DNA of 64,000 nucleotides from assembly GCA_003255025.1 (NCBI GenBank), contig QANY01002235.1, positions 1,022,260-1,086,259 of the forward strand, in the 5' to 3' direction. Both the position numbers and the translations under genes were made by a program. Below are positions 1 through 12,229 of this stretch, piece by piece (the first letter of the stretch is position 1; the number at the start of each line of letters is the position of its first letter). This stretch comes from Datisca glomerata (taxonomy: Eukaryota; Streptophyta; Magnoliopsida; Cucurbitales; Datiscaceae). Below the pieces are notes generated by a model. It searched no databases. It was not told the DNA's origin and saw nothing but the letters and a program-made list of their open reading frames with translations.

Positions 1-2725
1 ACTTGCATGTTCCCTTATGCCGATCTGTGAGGTTTTTGGGTCATGTGGGCCCAATTTTTCTTGGACACTAACAAGTGGAGATGAAATATCTGCCCATGCT
101 GTGTTTTCAAATGCATTTACTCTTCTCTTAAAACTTTGGAGGTTCAATCATCCTCCACTTGAACATGGAGTAGGAGATGTACCGACGGTCGGATCTCAGC
201 TTACTCCCGAGTATCTCCTTTTGGTTCGGAATTCCCACCTAGTATCTTCTGGGAACAACGTTCACAAGGATCGAAACAAAACGAGACTCTCAGATCTGGC
301 AAATTCATTGTCTCCCCAACCCATATTTGTGGACTCATTTCCAAAACTGAAAGTCTGGTATAGGCAACATCAAGCTTGTATAGCTTCAACCCTCTCGGGT
401 CTTGTTCACGGGACTCCAGTCCATCAAATTGTAGATGGACTTTTAAGCATGATGTTCAAAAGACTAAATGGAGGAAGCCAGTCCTTGACTTCTGTTGCTT
501 CTGGGAGTAGTAGTTCTTCTGGACCAGGAAATGAAGAGTCCAGCTTAAGACCCAAATTGCCTGCTTGGGATATTATGGAAGCAGTTCCTTTTGTGGTCGA
601 TGCTGCTCTAACAGCCTGTGCGCATGGAAAACTTTCTCCTCGTGAGTTGGCCACAGGTCAGTTTGGTGCGAATATCTTATGTTTCTTTAGACTGTGTTTG
701 GATCTTGGAAATTAGTAGAAAAATGAAAGGAAAATGTGAAGGATGCAATTCCATTGTGTGGAGACTTTGGAATATGTGAGGAAAGTAGTTATATGAATGA
801 ATTTTACTATATCAATAATTTCCTTTATTTTCCTATAATTCCACATACTTCTCCGCTCATCTTTCTTTCCTTCCCATTTTTCAGGATCCGAACTCAGCAT
901 TAGCAATTACAAAAACCAAATCATCTATGTTTCACTTTTTTTCCTAGAGGGAAGGGGGATTGTATGATGAAAGATGTGTTCAGATAATTTTTGCACATAT
1001 ATCGACGAAGATGTTAATGTTCATTCTGAGAGCAGTTAATTTGTTCATTAGATGTTGGCAAAAACTTATAAAAAAAAAACTGTTGATTTTTCCAGGACTT
1101 AAAGATTTGGCCGATTATCTTCCTGCATCTTTGGCAACCATTGTAAGCTACTTCTCTGCTGAAGTAACTCGGGGAGTGTGGAAACGAGTTTTTATGAATG
1201 GAACAGACTGGCCCAGCCCTGCAGCAAATCTAAGCCATGTTGAGGAACAGATTAAGAAAATCCTAGCCGCCACGGGTGTTGATGTCCCAAGCCTGGCTGC
1301 AGGTTCGCTCTTGTCAACACCATGATTTAATGCCTTTATGTGTATTTTTAAGCTCCCATACGTAGATAAGTAGGACAAAGAAATATAAAATTATCTTTCT
1401 ACTTTAAAATATTTGTGGAAAATGAATATAATTCTTGTTGTTGGTTAAGTCACAAGTCTGAAAGCTATTAATATCACCTATGTTTAAGTAAGCTATTGTG
1501 AATTGGCATCCGTCCTTCAAATACAACATTTGATATAAATAATTTCATTGAAGTCTTCATTTTCATGCTATTAGTGGATTATTATTCCACAGGGGGAAGC
1601 AGTCCAGCTACACTTCCACTGCCCCTGGCTGCCTTTGTAAGTCTTACAATAACCTACAAAATTGACAGAGCATCAGAACGTTTTCTTAATTTGGTTGGCC
1701 CAACTTTGGAGACTCTTGCAGCGGGTTGTCCTTGGCCTTGCATGCCTATTGTGGCTTCCCTGTGGACCCAAAAGGCTAAAAGGTGGAGTGATTTCCTCAT
1801 ATTTTCTGCATCTCGAACAGTGTTTCTCCACAACAGTGACGCGGCTGTTCAACTTCTTAAAATTTGCTTCAGTGCTACCCTTGGCCTGAACACAGTGACT
1901 CCTATTTCAACCTATGGCGGTGTTGGAGCCCTTCTCGGCCATGGATTTGGATCTCATTTCTGTGGTGGAATCTCTCCTGTTGCTCCAGGAATTCTCTTTT
2001 TACGCGTTTATCGCTCCACAAGAGAGATTGTGTTTTTGATAGAAGAAGTTCTTTCTATTTTGATGCACTCTGTAAGAGAAATAACCTGTAATGGGCTTCC
2101 CCGAAAGGGGGAGAGGTCAGGGAGGATGAATAAGACGACCAATAACAGTACCAGGAGATACGGACAAATTTCACTGGCAGCTGCAATGACAAGAGTGAAA
2201 CTTGCAGCTTCACTTGGGGCCTCATTTGTGTGGTTATCTGGCGGTATAGTTTTGGTTCAGTCTTTGATAAAAGAAACTTTGCCGTCTTGGTTTATATCTG
2301 TTCACAGGTATGAGCAAGAAGAAGGGTCAGAAGGGATGGTAGCAATGCTTGGAGGATATGCATTGGCATACTTTGCTGTGCTGTGTGGGGCTTTTGCTTG
2401 GGGGATTGACTCTTCATCCTCGGCATCAAAAAGGCGTCCTAAAATCCTTGAAGTTCACTTGGAATTTCTGGCAAGTGCACTGGATGGGAAGATCTCACTT
2501 GGGTGTGATTCGGCTACATGGAACGCGTATGTGACTGGTTTTGTGAGCCTAATGGTGGGCTGCGCACCTAACTGGGTGACGGATGTGGATATTAATGTGT
2601 TGAAGAGATTGAGTAATGGGTTAAAGCAGTGGAAGGAAGAGGAACTTGCTCTCGCTTTGCTAAGAATTGGTGGGATTGGCACAATGGGTGCTGCTGCTGA
2701 AATGATAATTGAAAATGAGATGTAA
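1..2725 (+). CDS. MED33: Mediator complex subunit 33 (REF4/RFR1 family), 3' half
   Basis: Partial gene entering from the left edge; the reading frame is open from base 2, so the true start lies outside. Exons join in phase: 1-656, 1096-1302, 1593-2725, with GT-AG introns (donor CAG/GTCAG at 656; acceptor TTTTTCCAG at 1095; donor GCAG/GTTCG at 1302; acceptor TTCCACAG at 1592). About 660 residues are present, roughly the C-terminal half of a family of about 1300 aa. The family is recognised from the sequence around ACSLMPICEVFGS, the LPAWDIMEAVPFVVDAAL segment, and a C-terminus with WNAYVTGFVSLMVGC and LLRIGGIGTMGAAAEMII. MED33A/B are plant-specific Mediator tail subunits in the nucleus that in Arabidopsis restrain phenylpropanoid gene expression. 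No internal stop or frameshift is seen in the spliced frame, so it looks functional. Paralogue A or B cannot be decided here. Confidence 0.93.
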
Positions 2726-4084
2726 TTAGTTACCCTTTTGTTTCAATTCAACGTCTTCTTTTTTATTTTGTTTATTATTATTATAATGGTTTTCTTCAGA
2801 AATTATATCTTGTTAAGTTATAAAATGTGGTTTGTATTTTAGTTTCTGTGCAGGAAAGCTCTGCATTAGACAAGTAATTTTTTGTAGTAAAGGGTTCTGA
2901 ATTTTGTTTTAAAGCCATATTTCATATCTATAATCAGCAAGCTCTTTGTTTTTTTCTGGATAACATTCTCCCCTTGGTCAAATCCCTCAACTTCTTGTAG
3001 TACTCAAGTTACATGGTGATGATGACACGTGCGTTTTGAGATTTTCCTGAGATTTTTCTACAGATCAGTACAATTGATCCATCATTGGATCACTCCAAGG
3101 GCCCATGTACAGGTAATCTAATGGTAGATCGATCTCGGGATGAACCATTCCAGATTTCATAAAAAAACCTTTTTCTCGGCATTGAACTTATGTGTATTCG
3201 ATCATAATACTCGTGATAAACAAAATAAAATAACTATTTGAACTCTCTTATGTCATTTATATTGTCAACTCATAATGACACTGAATGTTATTTTAGAACA
3301 TTATTCTTAATTTTATATCATAAATGAGTCCAAATGTAAATCTTACATCATCATTAAAGTGTCAAGAATGATACAAAAAGAGAAACATATATGAGAAAGC
3401 TATGCCAACTAAACTAGAGTAGACAAGGCAAATAGTGCAAAAACAAAGAAGGGCGTAATCAGAATCATTGCTAAGTAAACTATAGGAGACAAGGCAAATA
3501 GTGTAAGAACAAAGAAAGGCGTAATCAGAATCATTGCTCACATAGAAGTTGATTCAGAATTGTCTTCCATTCTAAGGCATAACTTGTATTTATACTCGTA
3601 TCCGCCAATTAAACCTAATCTTCTTTTCAAATATGTTGCTCTATGTCCATTCAATTTTTCATATCCTTTCCATCCAAAGTCCAAAAACTCATAAAAATTA
3701 CATCACAGCCAATAAGATGGTAGCTACTCCAACAAAGCAAAGTGTCTATCAAAATTACATCACAACCAATCAGATGCAACAAGAAGTCATTCATCCACTT
3801 TTGCACATAAAGCAATTGTCATGTAAAGCCAATGTAGCATTCTGTCCAAGAAAAAGATGTTCTTAGTCAGACTTTAAATCTTCAAAATGCCTTTTAATGG
3901 AGAGTTGAGTCGAGGCTAGAGAGATCCTTTGTTATATTGCTCGTAATCCAAAAAGCTAGAGCTGTGAGTTAATTTTAAATGGAGAAGAATATTCTTATCC
4001 GGAGATTTGAACTCCGTACTTCCCGCTTTGATACCATCTTAAATTGTCAATAATCTCGTTAATTTTCAATGACCGAGTTCCATG
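2726..4084. other. Intergenic region between convergent MED33 and PPR genes
   Basis: The 3' ends of the two genes face each other here, so the region should hold both 3' UTRs and terminators. It is AT-rich. I see no further gene. It contains a 66-bp tandem duplication (listed separately) and a shorter repeated stretch around ATTACATCACA near 3698 and 3752. Confidence 0.6.
3410..3541. repeat. Two-copy 66-bp tandem duplication
   Basis: Bases 3410-3475 and 3476-3541 are near-identical direct copies that share AGACAAGGCAAATAGTG and GGCGTAATCAGAATCATTGC, with a few substitutions. It is a simple local duplication in the intergenic spacer; no function is suggested. Confidence 0.8.
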
Positions 4085-6211
4085 TCAAACAACACCACTA
4101 TAGCCAGGTGATCTCTTCATTCCAAGACTTAGCATTGCCCTCCTTACCAAAAAAGCATCCTCCCACAATCCAGCATTGGCATATATGTTAGAAAGCAGAA
4201 CTCTTCCTCCTCCATGAGACGGTTCCATTCTAGTCAAACCCTCCGCAGCTCTCTCTCCAATCTCCACATTCCCATGCGTTCTACACGCTGCCAACAACGT
4301 TCCCCATATCACAACATCTGCCTTCATCGGCATTCTTCTTATCATCTCATCAGCTTCTTTTAACCGCCCTGCTCTTCCTAACAGATCCACCATACAACCA
4401 TAATGCTTAATATTCGGTTCTATCCTATACACCCTCTTCATCACCTCGAAATATCTTTCCCCAGCCTCTACTAGACCGGCATGGCAACACGCACTCAAAA
4501 CTCCAATAAATGTGATTGAATTGAGCTCAATACTACGCCCCTGCAAGTCTGAAAATATCTTAAGAGACAATTTCCCATTTCCATGCATTGCCAATCCACA
4601 TATAATGGCATTCCACGGTGAGGCGGACGAGGCTTTATCTCGAATTTGATAAAAAACGTCTAATGCAGAATTGATACTCCCACATTTCGCGTACATGTCA
4701 ATGAGGGCAGCGCTTAAGTTGTCATTAAGAGGGATTGCATTGTTACAAATATATTGGTGTGTCCATCTTCCTTCTACTAATTCACCTAAATTGGCGATTG
4801 CAGATAAAACACTTACCATTGTTATTTCATTAGGTTGGACACCACTAGCCACCATTCCATGGAAGAGTTGTAGAGCCATATTAGGCTGTTCGTTCTGCGT
4901 ATATCCTGAAATCATTGTGCTCCATGAAAATACATCTCTTTCAATCATCTTATTGAACATTTCACTTGCCCGATTAATCATTCCGTTTCTTATAAAGCCG
5001 GCAAGGAGAGCATTCCAAGACGCGAGATGTTCCTTAATGCTCACTTGGAATTGAGAAAAAGCATGGTCGATTCTTCCACAACCTGCATAGAAACTGATAA
5101 TAGTTGCCTGTATAAAGTCGTAACAATCAAAACCCATTTTTAAAACTGTACCATGAAATTGCTGGCCCTCAGTAATTGCCATTGACTGTCCACAAGCTGA
5201 AACCAAATCGACTATCATAACTTCGTTTGGTCCTAGTCCAGTAAGTCGTAGCATTGAACGATACATTGATAAAGCTTCACTTACCCATCTCAATTGCACA
5301 TAACCATCAATCATAGTACCCCAGGAAACGACATCTTTTTCTGGAATCTTCTCAAACAACTCCCTTGTCTCATCAATATGCCCCGATTTCGCATATCCAT
5401 TCAGCATTACATTCCATGAAACAATGTTACGCTCAGGCATCTCGTGAAACAAATATCTAGCGTCCTCTAATCTAGAACAAACACAATAGAAGTGCAACAT
5501 ATTAGTAGAAATGAGAACTAGTCCCATAAGCTGAAGCTTAGTTACCAAAGCGTGAAGCATCAAGCAATTCCAAATCCCACCTAGATGAGAACAAGCCGAA
5601 ATCACACTTGCCATAGTTAATTCATTAGGGACCACGCCTGCCGATCTCATACTCTTAAAAACCTCTATTGCTTCATTCCAACAACCATTCTGGGCATATC
5701 CCATAACCATGGTAGTGTAGGGAACACAACCTCTGCTGGGCATTATGTCAAACAACTGGCGGGCCATACTCAACTGGCGAAATTTCACATAGGCAGCAAC
5801 CAGAATATTGCAGGAAATTGAATCCAGCTTAGAAGACGAACTAAATAACATATGGGCATCGGCCAAATAACCACACTTGGCATACATGTTCATCAAACTA
5901 TTCCGAATGAAAGTGTTGGAGTTGAATCCGGATTTAATGACAAGGGAATGAAGTTGTTGACCTTGGAAGATAGCTGACAGGGACGAGCAGGACTTCAAGG
6001 CTGAGACTAAAGAGAGCTCGCAATCGAATTGTCTGTGGCCGGTTCCGCCATTGAAGAATATACCGAGATGGTCTACTGGATTCTGGGGAGGTTGTGTAGC
6101 AGACTTGGTAACTGTTGAGGTTGAAACCCATTTGAGATATGGAGGTGGAAATGAAAGAGAAGAGATTATCAGAAAGCGAGGAGGAGATTTCGGTATGAAA
6201 GGAATGAGCAT
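4085..6211 (-). CDS. MEF18: E-class pentatricopeptide repeat protein, likely mitochondrial RNA editing factor
   Basis: Intact single-exon ORF of 708 aa. PLS-type PPR repeats run from about residue 70 to 620, seen as recurring blocks such as NSLMNMYAKCG, VSWNVMLNGYAKSG, VSWGTMIDGYVQ, FSWSTMISGYTQN and SALIDMYAKCGS. A C-terminal E/E+ region follows (VIWGTLLAACRTHGNVEIGE, then LLSNIYANAGLWEDA) and the protein ends without a DYW deaminase domain. The N-terminus is rich in Ser, Pro and hydrophobic residues, as in organelle transit peptides. PPR proteins of this class bind single-stranded organelle RNA and specify C-to-U editing sites, recruiting a deaminase in trans. The repeat order, E-type ending and the neighbouring At5g19025-like gene fit Arabidopsis At5g19020 (MEF18, nad4 editing). 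The PPR family call is secure; the orthology is inferred from memory. Viral copy A begins about 205 bp upstream of the start codon. Confidence 0.9.
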   Translation of the reverse strand: MLIPFIPKSPPRFLIISSLSFPPPYLKWVSTSTVTKSATQPPQNPVDHLGIFFNGGTGHRQFDCELSLVSALKSCSSLSAIFQGQQLHSLVIKSGFNSNTFIRNSLMNMYAKCGYLADAHMLFSSSSKLDSISCNILVAAYVKFRQLSMARQLFDIMPSRGCVPYTTMVMGYAQNGCWNEAIEVFKSMRSAGVVPNELTMASVISACSHLGGIWNCLMLHALVTKLQLMGLVLISTNMLHFYCVCSRLEDARYLFHEMPERNIVSWNVMLNGYAKSGHIDETRELFEKIPEKDVVSWGTMIDGYVQLRWVSEALSMYRSMLRLTGLGPNEVMIVDLVSACGQSMAITEGQQFHGTVLKMGFDCYDFIQATIISFYAGCGRIDHAFSQFQVSIKEHLASWNALLAGFIRNGMINRASEMFNKMIERDVFSWSTMISGYTQNEQPNMALQLFHGMVASGVQPNEITMVSVLSAIANLGELVEGRWTHQYICNNAIPLNDNLSAALIDMYAKCGSINSALDVFYQIRDKASSASPWNAIICGLAMHGNGKLSLKIFSDLQGRSIELNSITFIGVLSACCHAGLVEAGERYFEVMKRVYRIEPNIKHYGCMVDLLGRAGRLKEADEMIRRMPMKADVVIWGTLLAACRTHGNVEIGERAAEGLTRMEPSHGGGRVLLSNIYANAGLWEDAFLVRRAMLSLGMKRSPGYSGVV

Positions 6212-6418
6212 GAGATGAGATCATCTGAGACCGTCCCGAAGGATTTGAACCACTGGAAACTCTATGTTGTTTCAGCTTTTCCTGTTCCAATCGACGTGGT
6301 TTGGTCACCGATGCCGTTAGCCAATTGATAATAGGAAAAACTCCACAGTAAATAACACTACGCCCTTCTAAGTTTAAAATTAACACTAAAATCTTTTATA
6401 TATATATATATATATATA
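6212..6418. promoter_or_regulatory. Residual upstream region of the PPR gene, ending in a (TA)n tract
   Basis: Only about 185 bp of non-viral sequence separates the PPR start codon from a (TA)11 microsatellite at 6397-6418, after which viral sequence begins. The 5' UTR and any core promoter of the PPR gene must lie here, or the promoter must extend into the virus. No clear TATA box in minus orientation stands out apart from the TA tract itself. Confidence 0.4.
6397..6418. repeat. (TA)11 microsatellite, left insertion site of viral copy A
   Basis: Uninterrupted TA dinucleotides directly adjoin the first viral base. The right end of the same copy also touches a TA tract (14093-14104). Florendovirus-like endogenous viruses are known to be associated with TA repeats. 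Confidence 0.85.
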
Positions 6419-6420
6419 AA

Positions 6421-7403
6421 ATCTTAGATAAATGGATTATCCCTAAGGTAAAACCTGACACAATTTATAAAATTGAAATCTTTGATTTCACTAGCCGTAA
6501 AATCATTAAAACATTTGAATATGCCATTCCATTACAGTATAATGATGATGTTTTATGTCTGTTGCATTTGCATGATTTATATCCATTCATGCAAAAATAT
6601 AAATATGTTCATATAGGCTTAGTGCAAATTGCATTAAAACATTTAACTCTGTTAGGACAGAACACCAGCATACAATGCACCCTTAGAGATGGTAGGTGTC
6701 TGAACTGAAAAGCTTCCCTTATGGGAGCCATAGAGACTAGTTTATCTCATGGACCTATTTATTTTAATATTTATCCGAATTTAAGTATTGCTTTATCTGA
6801 TAGCAATCTAGCCAAAGTACTTGAACTTCGAGTTCAATCCCATGGCTATGATTATCTTCCCGGATCATCTCCCTTTGCTATCCTCTTTGGGATTCATCTT
6901 AAGGTTTTAACAACCTTGAATCCTTACACCAGAAAGCAAAGTGAGCAAGGACATACAGTCCTAATAGATACTAATCTATTTAACAGCCAAGTGGTTGTTC
7001 CTCGCATGATTCCCTGATCTGACATCACCTTTCCTGACACCTGGCAAATTCCCCAGGCTGTCCCTACCAGACCTGTCATCCGAAAATCTCTTGATGATGT
7101 CATCCAAACTCAAGGTGGCAATGTCTACCTTCGTTTTCAAAGACCACCTCTACCTCTGGCCAGAAGCTCTTCTAGTATTAGTCGCCAAACTGTACCCCCT
7201 TATCAAGTGGATCTCCCCGAATCTTCTTGGGCCTCTTTCACTGAACCCTCTAGATCAGAGGAATCTGATCATTTTTCCCCCCGGAGGATCAGATTAGAGG
7301 AATTCACATCAGCGACAATCAGATTCCTCATGGTGTTTATGAATCCACCACAAACAGAATGCCTATGAGCCCTACCGCAAGTGACATGCAATTCAACATT
7401 TAA
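6421..7403 (+). pseudogene. Viral movement protein (30K superfamily), copy A, broken
   Basis: Begins at about codon 33 relative to copy B, immediately after the TA tract. The 30K core is visible around TLRDGRC and GPIYFNIYPNLSIALSD, then an ALIYR-like region (FAILFGIHLKVLTTLNP). This family binds nucleic acid and moves virus through plasmodesmata. Breaks seen: Trp-to-stop TGA at 6706-6708 and again at 7015-7017, and frameshifts after 7090. The terminal stop TAA (7401-7403) is followed directly by the ATG of the next ORF (7404), an arrangement shared with copy B. Confidence 0.8.
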
Positions 7404-9676
7404 ATGAATTTTACACCCAATAGCATGTTAAGACAAAGTCTTCACCAGGATTTTATGCAACCACATTATAAGGATTTCCGAGATTAGTATTTCGTCAACC
7501 ATAATTCTCAACAGCTCTTAGCTCTTAAGAACCTGTATTACTTTCAATTAGAACAGAATCAATCCCTTCAGTCCTTCCCTGAATGGTATTATCAGCTCAC
7601 TCAAAGAGTCAAACTTAAGGATGACCAGCAGTTACAAGTTCTCACCAATATACAGAAAACTTGGATAACCACAACTGGTAGAACTTATCATTCTATGCAT
7701 CCACCACATTTATCCTTAGAACTTGCTCCAGGACAAGGTAACCAAAAACCATTGGTCATTAACCCCTATACTGAGGTGCCTGATAAGACCAACCATCAGG
7801 ATATTGTTAAGATAAAAGATATTGTACCTGTAACCAAACAGAACAATTACACCAACCTCTTCCTTCAAACTGTAGGAACACAGTTAACTAGGAATGAGGA
7901 ACAGGTTTCTCAAATCCAAGAAACCCAATCTAAAACTCCTCCTATGGATAAAACCAAATTAACTATTGAACCAGTTACTCTTAAACCTCCTTTAGATGTC
8001 CAGAATTTTAAATTAAAATCTAGCAAGAAGGAGGAAGATTTCATAGAAACCATTATGGATAAGATCAAAAACTTAAAGATCTCTACACCTGATAAGACCA
8101 CACCTGAATCATCTTCAGGACAGCTGAACATGATGAATCAGGATGCACCAAATCCTGAAGAACCTGAAGAGTATTCCCTCTCTCAAATCTTAGATATTCA
8201 AAAGAATTTTGATGATTCCATCAATAAACTCTCTTCTAACTATTCCAAAAGACCTACTACTCGTACGGTTTTAACTGGACCAAGTAGGTATTATTATCCC
8301 AGACCTACTCCTCAAGATATCTTATATGAAGAAGACTTTCTTCATTCTCAGAAATCTTACCATGGTAAAATCATCTACGAATGGAACATAGATAGGAAAA
8401 CAGAATATCAGGTCTTCGAGACCATTCATCAAATGATCATGTATTCTTCTGTTTATAAACAGAATGACAATACAGATCACCAGATCTGCAGATTCCTTGT
8501 CAACGGTTTCACAGGAATACTGAAAGGTTGGTGGGACAATTGTCTCACTGAAAGTCAACGCCAAGAAATCTTAGGCTCTTTCAAAATTCATATTGACCCA
8601 ATTACTGGTACTCATACCAGAACTGAAGACGCTTGTTATACCCTGGCCCAATCCATTATTCACCATTTCCTTGGCCTAGGAATAGTCAATACTGATAGGC
8701 ACAGAGAACTTCTCCAAAACCTGAGATGCCCTTCTCTGACTCACTTCAGATGGTATAAAGATGTCTTTCTTATGAAAGTCATGCAAAGAAGTGATGCAAA
8801 CAATGAACATTGGAAGGCAAAGTTCATTGATGGCCTCCCAAGTCTTTTTGCTGAAAGAGTAAGCAGAAAACTCCGAGATAAGCATGATCAAATGGACATT
8901 CCTTATGATCAATACACTTATGGACATCTCATTGCCCTAGTAATAGAAGAAGGACTAGGATTATGCAATGATATGAAACTTCAACATATGATGAAGAATC
9001 AGAATCTAGACAACAGAAAAGAATTAGGTGAATTTTGAGATCAATTTGCCTATGATACGAAAATTCATTATCCAACCACTTCTTCTTCATCCAAGCCTCC
9101 CAGGATTTCCTCAAAGCATCTTAAACCGCATAAAAATACTTTTCCAAAAAGAAATTCAGACATAAAGAATCTAAATATAGACCTCAACCGCAGCAGAAAT
9201 CTCATAACAGCAAAGGCAAAGCCATTTGTTATAAATGTGGTTTAACTGGTCATTTTGCCAACAAATGCCGATCTAAGTTCAAAAGAAAACTTCATGAGTT
9301 AACTCTCGATGAAGAAACCCAACAAAAGATTCTGAACTGCCTCTCTGAAGACAGTTCTACTACCAATTCAGATGATGACGCTGCATATATTTCTGCATCT
9401 GAATCTGATTCTTCTGTCACATCTGAACAACCTGATCAACCTTGCTGCAGCTCTAAGAACTGCAATGCCATAACAGAAACCAACTATTGGAAGGCAATAG
9501 TTGAGATGAACGGTTTAGATCTGAAAGGACCAGGTCTAAATGTTTTAACTGACACTCAACGATCTCTTCTTGCCACAGCTGATCAAATTACTGATCTAGA
9601 AATGAAACTCAAGTTTTTAGAAACTTGTTACAAATAATATTCTACTCCTGAGATCAAACCTGTAGAAAATTACAGT
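7404..9676 (+). pseudogene. Viral capsid/zinc-finger region of the polyprotein, copy A
   Basis: Starts with ATG directly after the movement-protein stop. An open stretch of 447 codons (7695-9038) covers the basic/Pro-rich N-part and the conserved capsid core (around WWDNCLTESQRQEI and RWYKDVF). A CCHC zinc knuckle with all ligands (CYKCGLTGHFANKC) lies near 9229-9270, followed by an acidic Ser-rich stretch. Breaks: TAG at 7485-7487 where copy B has Trp, TGA at 9036-9038, and a frameshift near 9130. Caulimovirid capsids use the knuckle to package RNA/DNA. The protein cannot be made intact. Confidence 0.75.
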
Positions 9677-11400
9677 ATGAAAGAATTATTAAACCGTATC
9701 CAACAGGAGTACATACCTTATAAACCCGTAACCATTTCTGATCTGAAGATGGAGATTAATATTATTAAATCTGACATCCAGCAGTTAAAAACTGCACATC
9801 AAATCTTTTCTCAAGAGTTAAATCTCTTCAAACAGTCTACAGCCAAAGGGAAAACCCCTATAGTCTTCCCAGATCTGCCTTCACCAGATCAGGCAGGTCA
9901 AAGTCAAAGTCAACCTTTGACTTCACCAGATCAGCCATCTCCTAGTCAAAGTCAAAGTCAAACTTTGACTTTTTCAGATCAGCCTTGTCAGATCTCACCA
10001 GATCAGACAAAAGAAAATAATCCGTACCTTTTCCTTTTAAACCAGGTAACTTTTCAGAAGTGGTATACAAGGATTACCTTAGTAATCAAACATGATTTCC
10101 TCATTACTGACGCCATTGTCTTAGTTGATAGTGGTGCAGATATGAACTGTATTCACGAGGGATTAATCCCTTTAAAATATTTTCATACAACCATTCAATC
10201 TCTCACAAGCGCCAGTGGGAATTCAATGAGAATTCAATACAAAATACCAGAAGCGCTTATCTGCATACCAGAAGCGCTTATCTGCAAACAGGGAGTTTGC
10301 ATACCTACTTCATTTGTGCTCATTAAGAATATGACATAAAGTATTATTTTAGGCAATCTTTTCCTCAATTCAATTATGCCTATTACCAGAATTGATACCT
10401 CTGGTATCCAACAGTAGTTGATACAGTTGATATTTCCTTTGAATTCATTTCCAAACCGTATACTAAAGAAGTTGATATCATCAGACATCTGATTGATAAT
10501 AAAACAAATCAGATTAACTTATTACAAAAAGAAATACACTTCTTAACTATTGACCAACGTATTCAACAACCAGCACTACAAAAGAGAATTCAAAATATTC
10601 TTCATGAATTCCAATCTGAAACATGTAGTGATATCCCTAATGCCTTTTGGGATAGAAAGAAACACATTATCTCCTTACCTTATCAGCCTGACTTTAATGA
10701 GAAGAATATTCCTACCAAATCCAGACCTAGTCAAATGAAAAAGGAATATTTAGAACTATGTAAAAATGACATTGAATCCTTGTTAACAAAGAAATTAATT
10801 TGACCCAGTAAATCTCCTTGGAGCTGTACTGGTTTCTATGTTAATAAGAATGCTGAGATAGAAAGAGGATCACCTAGACTAGTGATCAATTATAAACATT
10901 TAAATGATGTATTACAATGGATTAGATATCCAATCCCGAATAAAAAAGATCTACTAGATAGACTTTATGATTCTGTGATCTTCTCAAAATTTGATCTGAA
11001 ATCTGGATTCTGGCAAATCCAAATAGCTGAAGCTGACAGGTATAAAACTGCCTTTACTGTACTTTTGGCCATTTTGAATGGAATGTTTTACCATTTGGTG
11101 TTAAAAATGGTCCATCTGAATTCCAGCATATCATGAATGATATTTTTAATGCTTACACTGAATTCATTATCTGTTATATTGATGATGTTTTAATTTTCTC
11201 ATCATCCATAGACCAGCATTTTAAACATCTTAATATTCTTAAGCATATAATTATTCGAAATGGCTTAGTATTATCTGCTCCTAAAATGAAATTATTTCAA
11301 ACAACTGTTAGATTCTTAGGCCATAACATTTCTAATGGCACTATTATCCCTATTAACCGTAGTATAGATTTTGCATCTAAATTTCCAGATGAAATAAAAG
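9677..11400 (+). pseudogene. Viral aspartic protease and N-terminal reverse transcriptase, copy A
   Basis: The protease active-site motif VDSGADMN is retained near 10120-10150 (the Asp is lost in copy B). The RT follows with KFDLKSGFWQIQIAEADRYKTAFTV and the catalytic YIDDVLIFSSS near 11178. Breaks: TAA ending the frame at 10339, TGA at 10801-10803 and a frameshift near 11065. At 11400 the RT is cut by an inverted viral segment that joins at a shared TAAAAG, and it resumes at 12228. The domain would process the polyprotein and convert RNA to DNA; this copy is dead. Confidence 0.8.
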
Positions 11401-11506
11401 TAACTATACAACAGTAGTCTAAGCATTAATAATTACATAACATAGTGTGGCGTGGTAAACATCGTCCACGTGTTCGGATGCGAGAGAGTTACTGTAGAAC
11501 CTTTTG
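11395..11506. repeat. 112-bp direct repeat inside copy A, first copy
   Basis: The intergenic segment beginning TAAAAGTAACTATACAACAG recurs at 13981-14092 with only one difference seen. Both copies are minus-oriented viral intergenic sequence and they flank the RNase H/RG-rich ORF block. Confidence 0.9.
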
Positions 11507-12229
11507 TCTGCTTCTGTTTGTGCATGACAGCTAAGAGAGTGACTGTAGAATCTTTTGTCTGTTACTGTTTATGTATGACAGCTACTCAGATAGGCTTTAG
11601 TGGAGTTTGCCTTTTCCTTTATGGTCTTTGTCCTTTCCGAGCTGGTCAGAAATGATTGCGGCTAAGGAATCCCAAAAGTCAGCAATTGTAGGCTCTGGTG
11701 GGTCTTCTGTAGTTGTCAGGTCTGGCGTCAAGTCTGGTATGTCATCCTTGGGGTCTTGACTCTCGCCAGCAAGGATACTGAAAGCATTATGCTGACTGAT
11801 GTCCAGACTGAGATCAGTGATGGCAGGAGGAGGTGATATGGATAATGGTCTTTGTGGACTCGGGTTGGTACTGGATGTGGCCATAGAGGTTGTGTCAGAA
11901 CCAAAAACATGAAAGAATTGGTTTTTGACAAAGGTCATGGTTTTAACAGCTAATTCTTGTTCACTAATGTGGGGAAATTGCTGTTTAAGTATGTTTTGAG
12001 CATTTAGGAAAGGGTTGCTCGTTGGTTCTGGTACAGGTTTAGGAATGGATTCATAACATGCTTGGGCATGAGTTTTGATGATTTTGATTAATTCTGGTAT
12101 GTGGGGATTCATACATTTGTCCCACCATTTAGTCAAAAAGATACGTTTTAAGACTGGTATACCATTTTGGTATTCACATTTCAGATCCCATTTCTATATC
12201 CATGGGATGTTAAATCGGATGATAAAATA
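11401..12229 (-). pseudogene. Inverted block in copy A: 3' part of RG-rich ORF plus intergenic region
   Basis: Read on the minus strand, 12229 to 11597 encodes the C-terminal part of the protein of unknown function downstream of RNase H (open from 12136; motifs TKWWDKCMNPHIPEL and ADFWDSLAAIISDQ), and 11596-11401 is the start of the viral intergenic region. It replaces about 40 bp of RT sequence that is intact in copy B. Both joints show short microhomology (TAAAAG on the left, TA on the right), suggesting template switching or end joining. Within the block this C-terminal ORF lacks stops, unlike the equivalent part of copy B. Confidence 0.8.

Noticed and set aside
4671..5054. 127-codon plus-strand ORF within the PPR gene
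   Set aside because: Antisense shadow of the PPR coding sequence with no recognisable domain.
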